Source of the DNA: Gp6-AA40 sp035263125 | GTDB taxonomy: Bacteria; Acidobacteriota; Vicinamibacteria; Vicinamibacterales; UBA2999 | NCBI GenBank assembly: GCA_035263125.1 | Contig: DATFRP010000082.1 | Location: 49,030 to 113,029, forward strand | Reading direction: 5' to 3' | Length of the DNA stretch: 64,000 nucleotides | Part shown: positions 50,043-58,496 of the stretch, one piece after another | Position numbering within the stretch: position 1 is the first letter of the stretch | How the letters are laid out: each line of letters opens with the position of its first letter | Translations under genes and position numbers: made by a program | Notes under the pieces: generated by a model | Seen by the model: the letters and a program-made list of their open reading frames with translations, nothing else | Told to the model about the DNA's origin: nothing | Databases searched by the model: none

Positions 50043-53000
50043 TCAGGAATGGGTGCGATGGGCGTAGACAAGCCGCGCCGTGACCTCAACCCCCGGGAAC
50101 AGGGAAGACGCGGCCAGGCGATAGAGACCGGCTTGGATCTCATGCTCGGGCCGGGGTATCCCGGTCTTGAACTCCAGCACCGTCACCGCCTGCGCGGTTC
50201 GTACGAGGCAGTCGATGGCCCCGTGAACGATTCGACCCTCGACGGCAAGTGAGAACGGCACTTCGTGCAGCGGCTCACCCGATCGATAAATGGCGCGAAC
50301 GTCCGGGTCGGCAGCAAAGGCTTTATAGGCGGCGGCCGCGCGCGTGTGGAGATCGTCGATCACGATCGAATCCGGCTGATCGTCAGATCGCACGAGCAGG
50401 GCGATGCGGTCGGTCATCCATTCGTCAGTCACGTCATCGCGCAGCCCTTCGCGCTGAAGCAGCCGATGCACGAGCGTTCCAATGAGGCGATGCGACTCGA
50501 CGGCTTCATGACGACGCGCGTCGCGGGGGGACTCGAGACCCGCTGATGGACGGGTCGAATCAACGGTCGCGATCGCGTCGGCCACCGATGAACGCGCGAC
50601 CTCTTCGTCGGACAGCATCGCGAAGTCGCTGACGCTCTTCACCGCCTCGGGTGTGGGCACCGTGGCACGGGTCGTGGCACGGGCCGAATCAGATCCCCTG
50701 CAGACACCGAGCGAGTGGACCGTCCCGGACGTGGCCGTCCAAGGCACCGGCGTCGTACCGCACGCTGCCCCCGCAAAGCACGCCTGCAGGGTCATCGGCA
50801 ACACCTCGGCGAGACTGCCCCGACCCGGCTTGATCTGACCATCCTTGAGCACGGTGCTCAGATAGAGTCGATCGCGTGCGCGCGTGAGCGCGACGTACAG
50901 CAGCCGTTTCGTTTCCTCGCGTTCGCGCGCGGACGAATCCTCGTCCCCGCGCGACTGATAGTCGCCGACGGCGACCGACGGGTCTTCTCCTGCCTCGCCG
51001 GTTGCGACGCGAATCGGCGGACGCCGTGTGCCGGTCCCGCGTGCCAGATTCACGACGAACACGACCGGAAACTCCAATCCCTTCGCGGCGTGAACGGTCA
51101 TCAGACTCACGGCATCGGAGGCGTCGATCACAGCGTTGGCCTCGTCGCCCAGCGCGAGCCGATCCAGGTGCGACACGATCCGGTCGAGCGTCGCGTAGCC
51201 GCGATTCTGCAGGCGGCGGATGATGGCGCGGATCTTCTTGAGATTCTCGCGGGCCTGACGCGCGCGCGGTCCGCGTGTTTCCGTCATGTACGCCGACTCG
51301 CCGAGCACGATGTCGAGCAACTCGGCTGGCGGCACGCGATCGACCAGTGCGCGCCAGCGCCGTGACGCACGTCGTGCGGCTGTCAGCGCGTCCCTGTCCT
51401 CCTCATCGAGCGAGGCGGCGCCGCGCGGCTCCTGCTCGGACAAGAGGGCGTCGGCCAGCGACGGCGCCAGGCGACGCAATCCTTCATCGGTAATCCGGAT
51501 GAACCGCGATCGCAGCCACGCCGCTGCGTGCAGGCTCGACAAGGGATCCGCCAGGTATGACAGCAGCGCGCGCACGTCCTTGATCTCGTCGGTGTCGAAG
51601 AATCCGAGCCCTTTGTAAACGTAAGACGGTAATCCGCGGCGCTCGAGCGCGTCCTCGAAGTCACGGTGGCTGTCGCGCGCTCGGAAGAGCACGGCAACAT
51701 CGGATGCGCGAACGGCGCGGGGCAAGCCGGTCTCCCGATCGCGGACCACCGTACCGGTGTCGATCAGTCGCGCGATCTCGAGGGACGTCGCCTCGGCGCA
51801 TTCTTCGGGGGTCGCTCCGACAATCAGCGACACCGCATCCGAGTCCGGAGTGACATCGCCGCCCAGTGGGAAGCGGTCCTCTTCGTCGTAGACAAAGGCG
51901 TCGCGTCGCGCCGGCGCTTTCTCGACGTCCTGACACACATCGTTGACGAACGCCAGGAGAGGCGTCGTCGACCTGAAGCTCCGGGAGATCGACCGCCGCA
52001 CATCGCGATCAGGCCTCAGCATTTCGAGATGACGCGAGGCTTCACGCAGGATCGACACGTCAGCATCGCGGAACGCGTAGATCGACTGCTTGCGATCACC
52101 GACGATGAAGATCGAGGGTTGGAGCGCGCCGGTGTGCGCCAGACCGGAGCCCTCGCCCCACGAGTCGGTGAGGAGCGAGATCAGATCCCACTGCGCCCGA
52201 CTGGTGTCTTGAAACTCGTCGACCAGCACGTGGTGATATCGCGATTCGAGCCGATACCGGCTTCGCGCGAACTCCTCCATCTGCCTGAGGAGATCGCGCG
52301 CCCGGAGAAGCAGATCGGGAAAGTCGAGCAGCGCGTGTGCGTCGAGCGTTCGCCGATACTCGCTCTCGGCTACTCGATACATGCGCCAGACGCCACGCGA
52401 GACGAGCACGTTGAGATCGCGACGATACGCGGTGTGCGCCTCGAGGATGGCGGCGCCATGTCCGACCACGAGATCGCGGTGAGTCTGCCAGTCGATCGCC
52501 GATGCAAAATCCTCTCGTGTGTAGGCCATCCGCGTACGCGGCTGCCCATCCTGGGTGAGGAAATGCTCTCGCACACCAACGAACGCCGCGTGCACGCCGA
52601 CCGGATCGAGTGCCTCCCCGGCCACGGTGTGTTGCACGGCAGCGAGACGATCGACGAGCACCTGAAATGCGGGCTCGAGCGGTCCAGTCTCGACGAAGCG
52701 ATCGATGCCGCCACGCATCGCCCCGAACACATCGAGCAGTCGCGCCGCGCCCTGCCGTGCGGCGACGTCAATCGTGAGGTCGCGAGGGCCTCGATCGAGA
52801 TAGCGAGCGAGGATCGCCGGCGCCGCAATCCGGTGATGCAGCAGCGTCGCGAGGCCTCGCCGCGCACGGCGATCGCCCAGTTGCGCAAACACGAGCGCGA
52901 CATGCTCATCGTCGCGGGCAAGTCCGCGACAGACACGGAGCGCGCGATCGAGCGATTCGTCGACCAGACGCGGCACCTCGGTTTCATCGGCCACCGAGAA

Positions 53001-53417
53001 GCCGGGATCCAGATCGGCTTCGAGCGGGAACTCGCGGAGCAGCGAGAGGCAGAAGGCGTCGATCGTGCTGATCGCGACGTCGCCGATGCGATCGCGCAGC
53101 TCCCGCCAGCGCCGCGGCGCGAGTTCGCCGAGCGACGCGGCCTCACGGAGGCGTACCAGAATCCGATCGCGCATCTCGGTCGCGGCCTTGCGTGTGAACG
53201 TCAGGGCCAGGATCTCGGCGGGATCGACACCAGCCTTCAGCAGATTGACGTAGCGCTCGACCAGGATGCGTGTCTTCCCGGTACCGGCCGATGCTTCGAG
53301 CGCCACGTTGAAGCGAGGATCGACGGCGCGCTCGCGGCCGGCGCGGTCGCGCGCGTCGATGCGCGACTCGACCGTCTCCGGCTCGGCGTCGAACGGGAGC
53401 CAGACGTCAGTCGGCAT
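50043..53417 (-). CDS. addA: AddA-like UvrD-family helicase-nuclease
   Basis: A 1124-residue SF1A helicase with a C-terminal PD-(D/E)xK nuclease. Walker A is EASAGTGKTRILVERYVNLL (41-60), motif Ia ALTFTRKAATEMRDRI, Walker B HHVLVDEFQDTSRAQWDLIS, motif III VGDRKQSIYAFRDAD, and the UvrD-C motif VSLMTVHAAKGLEFPVVFVV. The nuclease lies at the end: HGAIDCLVRTAQAVTVLEFK then QAGLYRLAASSLF, with Asp, Glu-x-Lys and Gln. With AddB it resects double-strand ends for RecA. Start and end fit AddA; RecB is excluded by the AddB partner and lack of RecC/RecD. Its start overlaps the end of addB by 11 bases. Confidence 0.93.
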   Translation of the reverse strand: MPTDVWLPFDAEPETVESRIDARDRAGRERAVDPRFNVALEASAGTGKTRILVERYVNLLKAGVDPAEILALTFTRKAATEMRDRILVRLREAASLGELAPRRWRELRDRIGDVAISTIDAFCLSLLREFPLEADLDPGFSVADETEVPRLVDESLDRALRVCRGLARDDEHVALVFAQLGDRRARRGLATLLHHRIAAPAILARYLDRGPRDLTIDVAARQGAARLLDVFGAMRGGIDRFVETGPLEPAFQVLVDRLAAVQHTVAGEALDPVGVHAAFVGVREHFLTQDGQPRTRMAYTREDFASAIDWQTHRDLVVGHGAAILEAHTAYRRDLNVLVSRGVWRMYRVAESEYRRTLDAHALLDFPDLLLRARDLLRQMEEFARSRYRLESRYHHVLVDEFQDTSRAQWDLISLLTDSWGEGSGLAHTGALQPSIFIVGDRKQSIYAFRDADVSILREASRHLEMLRPDRDVRRSISRSFRSTTPLLAFVNDVCQDVEKAPARRDAFVYDEEDRFPLGGDVTPDSDAVSLIVGATPEECAEATSLEIARLIDTGTVVRDRETGLPRAVRASDVAVLFRARDSHRDFEDALERRGLPSYVYKGLGFFDTDEIKDVRALLSYLADPLSSLHAAAWLRSRFIRITDEGLRRLAPSLADALLSEQEPRGAASLDEEDRDALTAARRASRRWRALVDRVPPAELLDIVLGESAYMTETRGPRARQARENLKKIRAIIRRLQNRGYATLDRIVSHLDRLALGDEANAVIDASDAVSLMTVHAAKGLEFPVVFVVNLARGTGTRRPPIRVATGEAGEDPSVAVGDYQSRGDEDSSAREREETKRLLYVALTRARDRLYLSTVLKDGQIKPGRGSLAEVLPMTLQACFAGAACGTTPVPWTATSGTVHSLGVCRGSDSARATTRATVPTPEAVKSVSDFAMLSDEEVARSSVADAIATVDSTRPSAGLESPRDARRHEAVESHRLIGTLVHRLLQREGLRDDVTDEWMTDRIALLVRSDDQPDSIVIDDLHTRAAAAYKAFAADPDVRAIYRSGEPLHEVPFSLAVEGRIVHGAIDCLVRTAQAVTVLEFKTGIPRPEHEIQAGLYRLAASSLFPGVEVTARLVYAHRTHS

Positions 53418-56400
53418 CGATGTCGTCCTTGCGGCAGACCGACGGATAGGCGCACCAGGTGCAGATGATCGGCTCGTACGGACGCGGCGGAAACGCGCCC
53501 TTCGCGATGCCGTCGGTCACATCGAACAGACGCTGTCGCGCCCCGTCGAGCGCGGCCTCGCTCCCCGATCCGCCCACGCCGACGATCGGGACGTAAGATT
53601 TCTTCCCGGTGAACGCGAGGTAGGCGGCTTCGTCGATCGTCCACGGCCGGCCGTCGCGCGAAGCGAGGCGCTCCTGAGCGCTCAGCGCATAGATCGCCAC
53701 CTGCAGCGCACGTCGGGGATTTGGCGCCGAGCCCGATTTGTAGTCGAACACGCGAAGACGATGGCCGTCGAGCAGATCGATGCGGTCGGCGACCCCCTTC
53801 AGGTTGACCCGCGGTCCATCGGACGAGCCCAACGCGAAGTCGCCTTCGAGGCGATACTCGAGCCATCGTTCTTTCACTTCGGCCGGGTGCTCCACTTCAT
53901 GCTCGAGGACGACATCGGCCATGCCTCGCGAGATGGCCGATCCGAAGAGTCGAGTCCGCTCGAGGGCGGCGTCCGCATCGGGGAGCTGAGCGAGGTGCGC
54001 ATCCGCCACTTCGCGCATCAGCGCCCGCGCCTCGTCAAGACGACGATGGGTGATCGCGCCGACACTGCGGGCATCCCAGGCTTCGAAGAATCGCTCGAAG
54101 ACTTCATGAATGAATCGTCCGCGGGCGCGTGGTGAGAGCATCGATTCATCTTCTGGGGCTTCTTCGAGCCGAAGCACGTCGGAAGCAAAGAACTTGAACG
54201 GGCAGTCCTGATAGCGTTCGAGCGCACTCAAGGAAAGGGCCCGCGCGGCGGGGGCATCAGTCCAGCCGTAGAAACGCCCGTCGATCGGCCTGGCCCGTGC
54301 CACCCGCCGTGCCGCCCATTCGCGCGCCGCCGGCTCGAGCGCGGAGTGGTCGACAGGATCACAGGTGAGCGCTTCGTGGTCGAAGATCTGATGCGACTGC
54401 GAAGCGTCGTGAACGACCTCGAGCTCGGCGCGCGGCACTTCGTCGACGAGGGACGAAGCGCTCACGAGCGCATCGGCTTCGAGTGTGAACACGGAGACGA
54501 CGAGCTGTGAGCTCGGCAGCTGCAGGAGATCGGCGAATGCGGCGCGTTCGCCGTCGAGACGATCCGATTCGGCAGGCCAGCCCAGCTCGCGAAGAACACC
54601 GGCCGAATAGAAGATGCTGCGACGCGGACGCTCCGGCCACTCGCCATCCATCACGCCCGCGAGCTGCACGTGCTCGAACCGCCCGAGCAGCGCGCTCGAG
54701 GCATCGACCACGTGCACACCGGCTTGTCCGGTGCGCGGGGCGAATGTCTGCCCATCGATCCATCGCCGCGCGAGGGCCGCGACCGTGTCTGCATCGACAG
54801 GCTCGGCGTCGAACTTCGCATACGCGTTGCCGAGCGCCCGCAGTGTGTCGTGGATCGCGCCTCTGGCACGCAGTCGGCGAATGGCCTGCGGATCGTCGAC
54901 TGCTATCGGCCGATCGTGCCGTCGCAGAAAGTCGATGAGCACTGACAGATGCCTCGAGACCGGCGCAGGCGTCGCCAACGGCGAGAGCTCGCGAAGCAGT
55001 GCGTTGAGTATCCGTCCCGCCCTGACGTACGCGGTGTCCGGCTTCTTGACCGCGTCAGTCGTAGTGTCCGCCTTCAGTCGGACCTCCGTTCCCTCCGTCT
55101 TCCCACTCGATGTATCAAGGAGTCGCTCGAGCGCATCGAGGTCACCCAGATACCCTGCTTCAGCCAGTGCGCGATCGAGCGCCACCACATCGCGCGCGTG
55201 ACGCTCATCGTCGGGAGCAAACTGAAAATGCGGCGAGCGCAGCAGCGCGATCGCCGGCACGCGGGCGCCGTTCGCGCTGATGCACGAGAAGACGAGATCG
55301 AGCGCGGCGGCATACGGTTCGGCGGCGAGCGGCAGCGCGTCGAACATCTGGCAGGGAATACCCGCCGATCGAAGCACGTCGCGCGCGACATACACATACG
55401 GCAGGGGCTGCTTCACGACGAGGGCTACGCGACTGAGCGACGAGATCCCGCCCTGCCGCGCCACAGCCTTTACGCGACGCGCGAATCCGGCAATCTCGTC
55501 CTCCCGATCGCGCGCCCGATTCACCAGACTAGACGTAGTGTCCGCCTTCAGGCGGGCCGGATCAGACAACGTGTCCGCCGTCTTGTCCGCCGTAACGGTC
55601 GCGTAAGCGGACAGGCGGACCTCGGGAGCGATCAATCGCGGTCGTGAGCACGTCCCGCCTTCTTCGTGCCGAACTTCTTCGATGCCCGGCAGCATCTGAT
55701 GAAGGCGCTCGTGCAAGGCCCCAGCGAGCATGTGGTCGGTGATCACGACGTCGAGGCGCTCGAGTCCGGGGATACGCGCGAGCAGATCCCACTCCGCCGG
55801 AAACAGCCCATGCGCATCAAACGCCGAATCGGAGACCGTCAGCACCACGTGCCGATACGGACGCTGCGCCATGGTGGCGATGAGAACGTCGCGCAGCTGA
55901 TGTTCGTCGAGCCCCTCCTCCGCCGACCGCCGCTCGAACTCCCGAAAGGCGGCAGCAAGAAAGCGGGTCTGTCGTACGAGGCGCTCCGCCCCTCTATCCC
56001 CGGCGGCGCCGGGCTCGAGCTGCGATAACGCGCGCCGTTCGAAATCGTCGACAAGGTTCTGTCGTCGTCGAAGCTCGTCGTAGAAGATCAGGATCTCGGC
56101 GATGAGCGCGGGGCGAAGCCGGAATGGCGGCTGCGCGCCGGCATCTTTCGCGGCGCGGCACGCGACGCCAAGCAGCACTTCGCGTTCGGCGCCGGTGAGC
56201 ATCCGTCGCGGCGCACCGAGCCGTTCACCAAGTCGCATCGTGAGCTCACGCGAGGCAGCCACGTCGGGAAACACCGCGACGCCCTGTAATGGAAGCACGC
56301 GGTCCTCGATGCTGCGCGTCAGATGCGCGGCCGCTGCGCGTGTGGCGACGACGATCAGGCGATGGCGGGCGTCGAGCGGGGACCCCTCACAGGCGAGGGT

Positions 56401-56469
56401 GACGACCGCCTCACGAAACGACTGGATATTCGAGACGCGTACGAGGCGGGTCGATCGGGGAGTGGTCAA
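53407..56469 (-). CDS. addB: AddB-like PD-(D/E)xK exonuclease subunit
   Basis: A 1020-residue partner of AddA, with a degenerate N-terminal helicase-like region and a C-terminal nuclease. The iron-sulphur staple is formed by the Cys in LERYQDCPFKFFASDVL and the distal CTWCAYPSVC (C-x2-C-x5-C). The nuclease block is VNLKGVADRIDLLDGHRLRV then FDYKSGSAPNPRRALQVAIY. Two inserts interrupt the N-terminal half: DPARLKADTTS near residue 305 and TEVRLKADTTT near 463, each encoded by a copy of the intergenic palindrome family, in frame. It is first of the addB-addA operon. Confidence 0.9.
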   Translation of the reverse strand: MTTPRSTRLVRVSNIQSFREAVVTLACEGSPLDARHRLIVVATRAAAAHLTRSIEDRVLPLQGVAVFPDVAASRELTMRLGERLGAPRRMLTGAEREVLLGVACRAAKDAGAQPPFRLRPALIAEILIFYDELRRRQNLVDDFERRALSQLEPGAAGDRGAERLVRQTRFLAAAFREFERRSAEEGLDEHQLRDVLIATMAQRPYRHVVLTVSDSAFDAHGLFPAEWDLLARIPGLERLDVVITDHMLAGALHERLHQMLPGIEEVRHEEGGTCSRPRLIAPEVRLSAYATVTADKTADTLSDPARLKADTTSSLVNRARDREDEIAGFARRVKAVARQGGISSLSRVALVVKQPLPYVYVARDVLRSAGIPCQMFDALPLAAEPYAAALDLVFSCISANGARVPAIALLRSPHFQFAPDDERHARDVVALDRALAEAGYLGDLDALERLLDTSSGKTEGTEVRLKADTTTDAVKKPDTAYVRAGRILNALLRELSPLATPAPVSRHLSVLIDFLRRHDRPIAVDDPQAIRRLRARGAIHDTLRALGNAYAKFDAEPVDADTVAALARRWIDGQTFAPRTGQAGVHVVDASSALLGRFEHVQLAGVMDGEWPERPRRSIFYSAGVLRELGWPAESDRLDGERAAFADLLQLPSSQLVVSVFTLEADALVSASSLVDEVPRAELEVVHDASQSHQIFDHEALTCDPVDHSALEPAAREWAARRVARARPIDGRFYGWTDAPAARALSLSALERYQDCPFKFFASDVLRLEEAPEDESMLSPRARGRFIHEVFERFFEAWDARSVGAITHRRLDEARALMREVADAHLAQLPDADAALERTRLFGSAISRGMADVVLEHEVEHPAEVKERWLEYRLEGDFALGSSDGPRVNLKGVADRIDLLDGHRLRVFDYKSGSAPNPRRALQVAIYALSAQERLASRDGRPWTIDEAAYLAFTGKKSYVPIVGVGGSGSEAALDGARQRLFDVTDGIAKGAFPPRPYEPIICTWCAYPSVCRKDDIDAD
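55061..55090 (-). repeat. In-frame palindrome copy inside addB, encoding VRLKADTT
   Basis: Minus-strand reading GTCCGACTGAAGGCGGACAC followed by TACG is translated VRLKADTT. It adjoins the GGACCTCCGTTCCCTCCGTC words of the array family at 15634 and 23476 (55081-55100). A related stretch, AAGAAGCCGGACAC, lies just downstream (55033-55046) and encodes KKPDT. Confidence 0.75.
55535..55562 (-). repeat. Second in-frame palindrome copy inside addB, encoding ARLKADTT
   Basis: Minus-strand reading CCGGCCCGCCTGAAGGCGGA followed by CACTACG. It shares CTGAAGGCGGACACTACG with the copy at 55061 base for base, in the same reading frame, 474 bases away. Confidence 0.75.
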
Positions 56470-56491
56470 TGCTCAATGGTAAACGGAGCTC

Positions 56492-56540
56492 CAGGCTTTG
56501 GGCGCTAGGCTTTGGGCTTTAGGCTCTCGGCCCAAAGCGC
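56492..56540. repeat. TTTGGGC / TTTAGGC heptad array with hairpin
   Basis: GGCTTTGGGCGCTAGGCTTT, then GGGCTTTAGGCTCTCGG with a 7-base step; CTTTGGGC (56510-56517) pairs with GCCCAAAG (56530-56537). It fills the gap between the addB start and the stop of the next gene. Confidence 0.7.
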
Positions 56541-57916
56541 TACTTCGCGAGCCGGGGCGGTTCGATCAGCTCGCGAATCTCTGACTGCACGCGCGCGAGC
56601 ATCATCAGCGCACCGGCCGCCGCCGAGGACGCCTCCCACGCCGCGGCGGGGTCGCCGCCTTCGATGGCTTTGACGCGTGCTCTCGCCGCGTTGTCAGCAA
56701 ACCGCCAGGATCCGATCAGCAAATCGTGGATGCCGCGCAGGTACTCCGGCGTGCGGACCCGCTCGAGCCGCTCGGCCCCGCCACTGAGCTGCGTCCGCAA
56801 CGCGATCAGTCGATCCGGTGGAGGGCCGTCGAGACGACGGATCGAATCGAGCATCGGCTGTGACTTCACCAGGAGCAGAATCTGGGACGCCACTGAGCGC
56901 TGATACGAGCGATACGACGCCTGACGGAGCTGCCACTGATCGCGGAGCAGACGCAGCCGCCTGGCTGCCAGCAGCTGCGACTGCACCGCACTATTGACCG
57001 ATTCCACGACTTCCGGCCGCTTCTGTCCGAGCTTGGCGTCCTCTTTCGGAAGCCGAGCGACGAGCCGCTCGATATCTGCGATCGCCGCGCGGCTGGCGTA
57101 CTCGGCCGCCTGGGTCACGTACTTCTGCGACAGCGACGAGTACTTCCGATCGATCGCGAGCTCCTGACGCAGCAGCCCTTCGGCCTGCTTCTTGAGGGGC
57201 CCGCCCTCTTTGGTGCCGATCGTCGACGTCGGTGTGCTCACGAGCGACACGGCCGCCTGCAGCAGCGCCTCGCGATCGCTCGACGTGTTCAAGTCCGCCA
57301 GGTGCATGATCTGATCGAACTGCTGGCGGTGCGTCGGCATACCCAGCACCGGTTCGATCGGCGGTGTCTCAGCCAGGGCCACGAGCGACAACTCGAACGC
57401 CGCGCCGCCGGTCGATGCGCGCAACGACGAAATGGCTTCATCGAGCACCGAGACGATTTCGCGTATATCGTTGTTGCGATATCCGTAGTGCGACTTCGGC
57501 CATTCGGCAACACTGCGCCGCACCTTCTCGGCCAACTCGAGCGCCTGCTGACGGTTGCTGCTCAACGCGACATCGTTCAGCGCAAGCGCCACCTCGTTGC
57601 TCAAGATTCGGAAGTCTTCTTCACCGCGCGTCTGCGCATAGCGCTGGAAACGGGCCGACGCCGAATAGCGATCAGTACGCGCCCAATCAATCAGCGCCGC
57701 GCGAACGCTGGCCACTTGCAGGCGAGGCTCTTCGGGCCCTCCACCAACCGGCATCGAGAAGACGACGCGGTCGTCGACGCGCGCGAATTCCCCATAGCTC
57801 ACGAGCACCGACCCGTCGAGCAGAAAAAGACGGAAAAGTGTCGCCTCGGCCGCGTACGCCCGACTTGCCCCACCCAGGCAGAGGCACAAAACGAACAAGC
57901 TCAGCGTTCTGGCCAT
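56540..57916 (-). CDS. Secreted helical protein, unknown
   Basis: A 458-residue protein with a signal peptide (MARTLSLFVLCLCLGGASRA, cleavage near AYAAE). A short beta-rich N-terminal part (LFRLFLLDGSVLVSYGEFAR, DDRVVFSMPVG) is followed by long helices rich in Gln, Arg, Leu and Ala, for example SSNRQQALELAEKVRRSVAE and LSQKYVTQAAEYASRAAIAD; tetratricopeptide-like or coiled-coil packing is likely. I do not recognise the family. It is upstream of addB on the same strand with a 70-base gap. Confidence 0.7.
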   Translation of the reverse strand: MARTLSLFVLCLCLGGASRAYAAEATLFRLFLLDGSVLVSYGEFARVDDRVVFSMPVGGGPEEPRLQVASVRAALIDWARTDRYSASARFQRYAQTRGEEDFRILSNEVALALNDVALSSNRQQALELAEKVRRSVAEWPKSHYGYRNNDIREIVSVLDEAISSLRASTGGAAFELSLVALAETPPIEPVLGMPTHRQQFDQIMHLADLNTSSDREALLQAAVSLVSTPTSTIGTKEGGPLKKQAEGLLRQELAIDRKYSSLSQKYVTQAAEYASRAAIADIERLVARLPKEDAKLGQKRPEVVESVNSAVQSQLLAARRLRLLRDQWQLRQASYRSYQRSVASQILLLVKSQPMLDSIRRLDGPPPDRLIALRTQLSGGAERLERVRTPEYLRGIHDLLIGSWRFADNAARARVKAIEGGDPAAAWEASSAAAGALMMLARVQSEIRELIEPPRLAK

Positions 57917-57981
57917 GTCCGTACGTAAACCCGCATTCTACCCTTCAGCCGCCCTCGTCGATGCTGTCGCCAGCGGGGCCT

Positions 57982-58090
57982 TGTGGAAAACCTGTGGATG
58001 GCGCGTGAAAATCCTGTGGACAACCTGACAGCGCATATTTTTCTTTCTAACGATCCTCCGATGATCGTCTTCTTCACCCCCTGTGGACGA
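57982..58090. other. Cluster of four DnaA-box-like 9-mers with an AT-rich tract
   Basis: TGTGGAAAA (57982), TGTGGATGG (57993), TGTGGACAA (58015) and TGTGGACGA (58082) all lie in one orientation; the first and third are exact complements of the box forms TTTTCCACA and TTGTCCACA. ATATTTTTCTTTCTAA (58035-58050) is one of the most AT-rich stretches in this GC-rich window. Together they resemble a replication origin or a DnaA-regulated promoter. No dnaA, dnaN, rpmH or gidA gene lies within the window. Confidence 0.45.
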
Positions 58091-58111
58091 TGCCTTCGCG
58101 CTCCGTTTCGC

Positions 58112-58139
58112 TTGATCAGCTGTGACGCCTGCGTAAAAT
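58112..58139 (+). promoter_or_regulatory. Sigma-70-type promoter
   Basis: TTGATC (58112-58117) and TAAAAT (58134-58139) are separated by 16 bases, pointing to the small gene at 58175. The start would be near 58146, giving a ~29-base leader. Confidence 0.5.
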
Positions 58140-58174
58140 CACTGACTCGTTCGACACCAGGAACCCCAGCGCCT

Positions 58175-58393
58175 GTGACCATTCATCACTTCGAAGAAAC
58201 CATAGCCGGGCGTGCGTTCCACATCGAGGTCACGCCCGTCAACGACCGCTGGCGTGCCCAGCTCCGTCGATTACCGGGCATGCCCACGGCAATGATGCCC
58301 TTCTACGGCCCCACCCCGGAAGAGGCAGCCCGACAACTCGCGGCCTGGCTGACACTTGCCCATCGTCGGCAGGCGTCGTTGGCCGCGAACTGA
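58175..58393 (+). CDS. Small 72-residue protein, unknown
   Basis: GTG 58175 begins MTIHHFEETIAGRAFHIEVT, a short beta-hairpin-like sequence, followed by WRAQLRRLPGMPTAMMPFYG and a C-terminal helix (PEEAARQLAAWLTLAHRRQA). The pattern suggests a small beta-alpha fold. A weak AGGA lies ~13 bases upstream and a promoter at 58112 points here. An in-frame longer reading includes the DnaA-box region and is unlikely. Function is unknown. Confidence 0.65.
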   Translation: MTIHHFEETIAGRAFHIEVTPVNDRWRAQLRRLPGMPTAMMPFYGPTPEEAARQLAAWLTLAHRRQASLAAN

Positions 58394-58474
58394 TGGCCTG
58401 GCTCTTTTGACCGTTTACAGCCCTGCTCGGTCTTTCGGTAGCTCAGGCATAACCCGATAGGCAGCCGTTGCCGT

Positions 58475-58496
58475 GGTTCAGGGTTCAGGGTTCAGG
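58475..58496. repeat. Three tandem GGTTCAG heptads
   Basis: GGTTCAG is repeated three times exactly, followed by G. On the minus strand the middle unit supplies the TGA stop of the DUF1990 gene (58485-58487), so the repeat reaches into the coding end. The same word occurs in the array at 28319. Confidence 0.75.

Noticed and set aside
51666..53468. 600-residue plus-strand reading frame opposite addA
   Set aside because: It lies antisense to intact helicase motifs and has no recognisable domain. Long antisense frames are expected in this GC-rich DNA.
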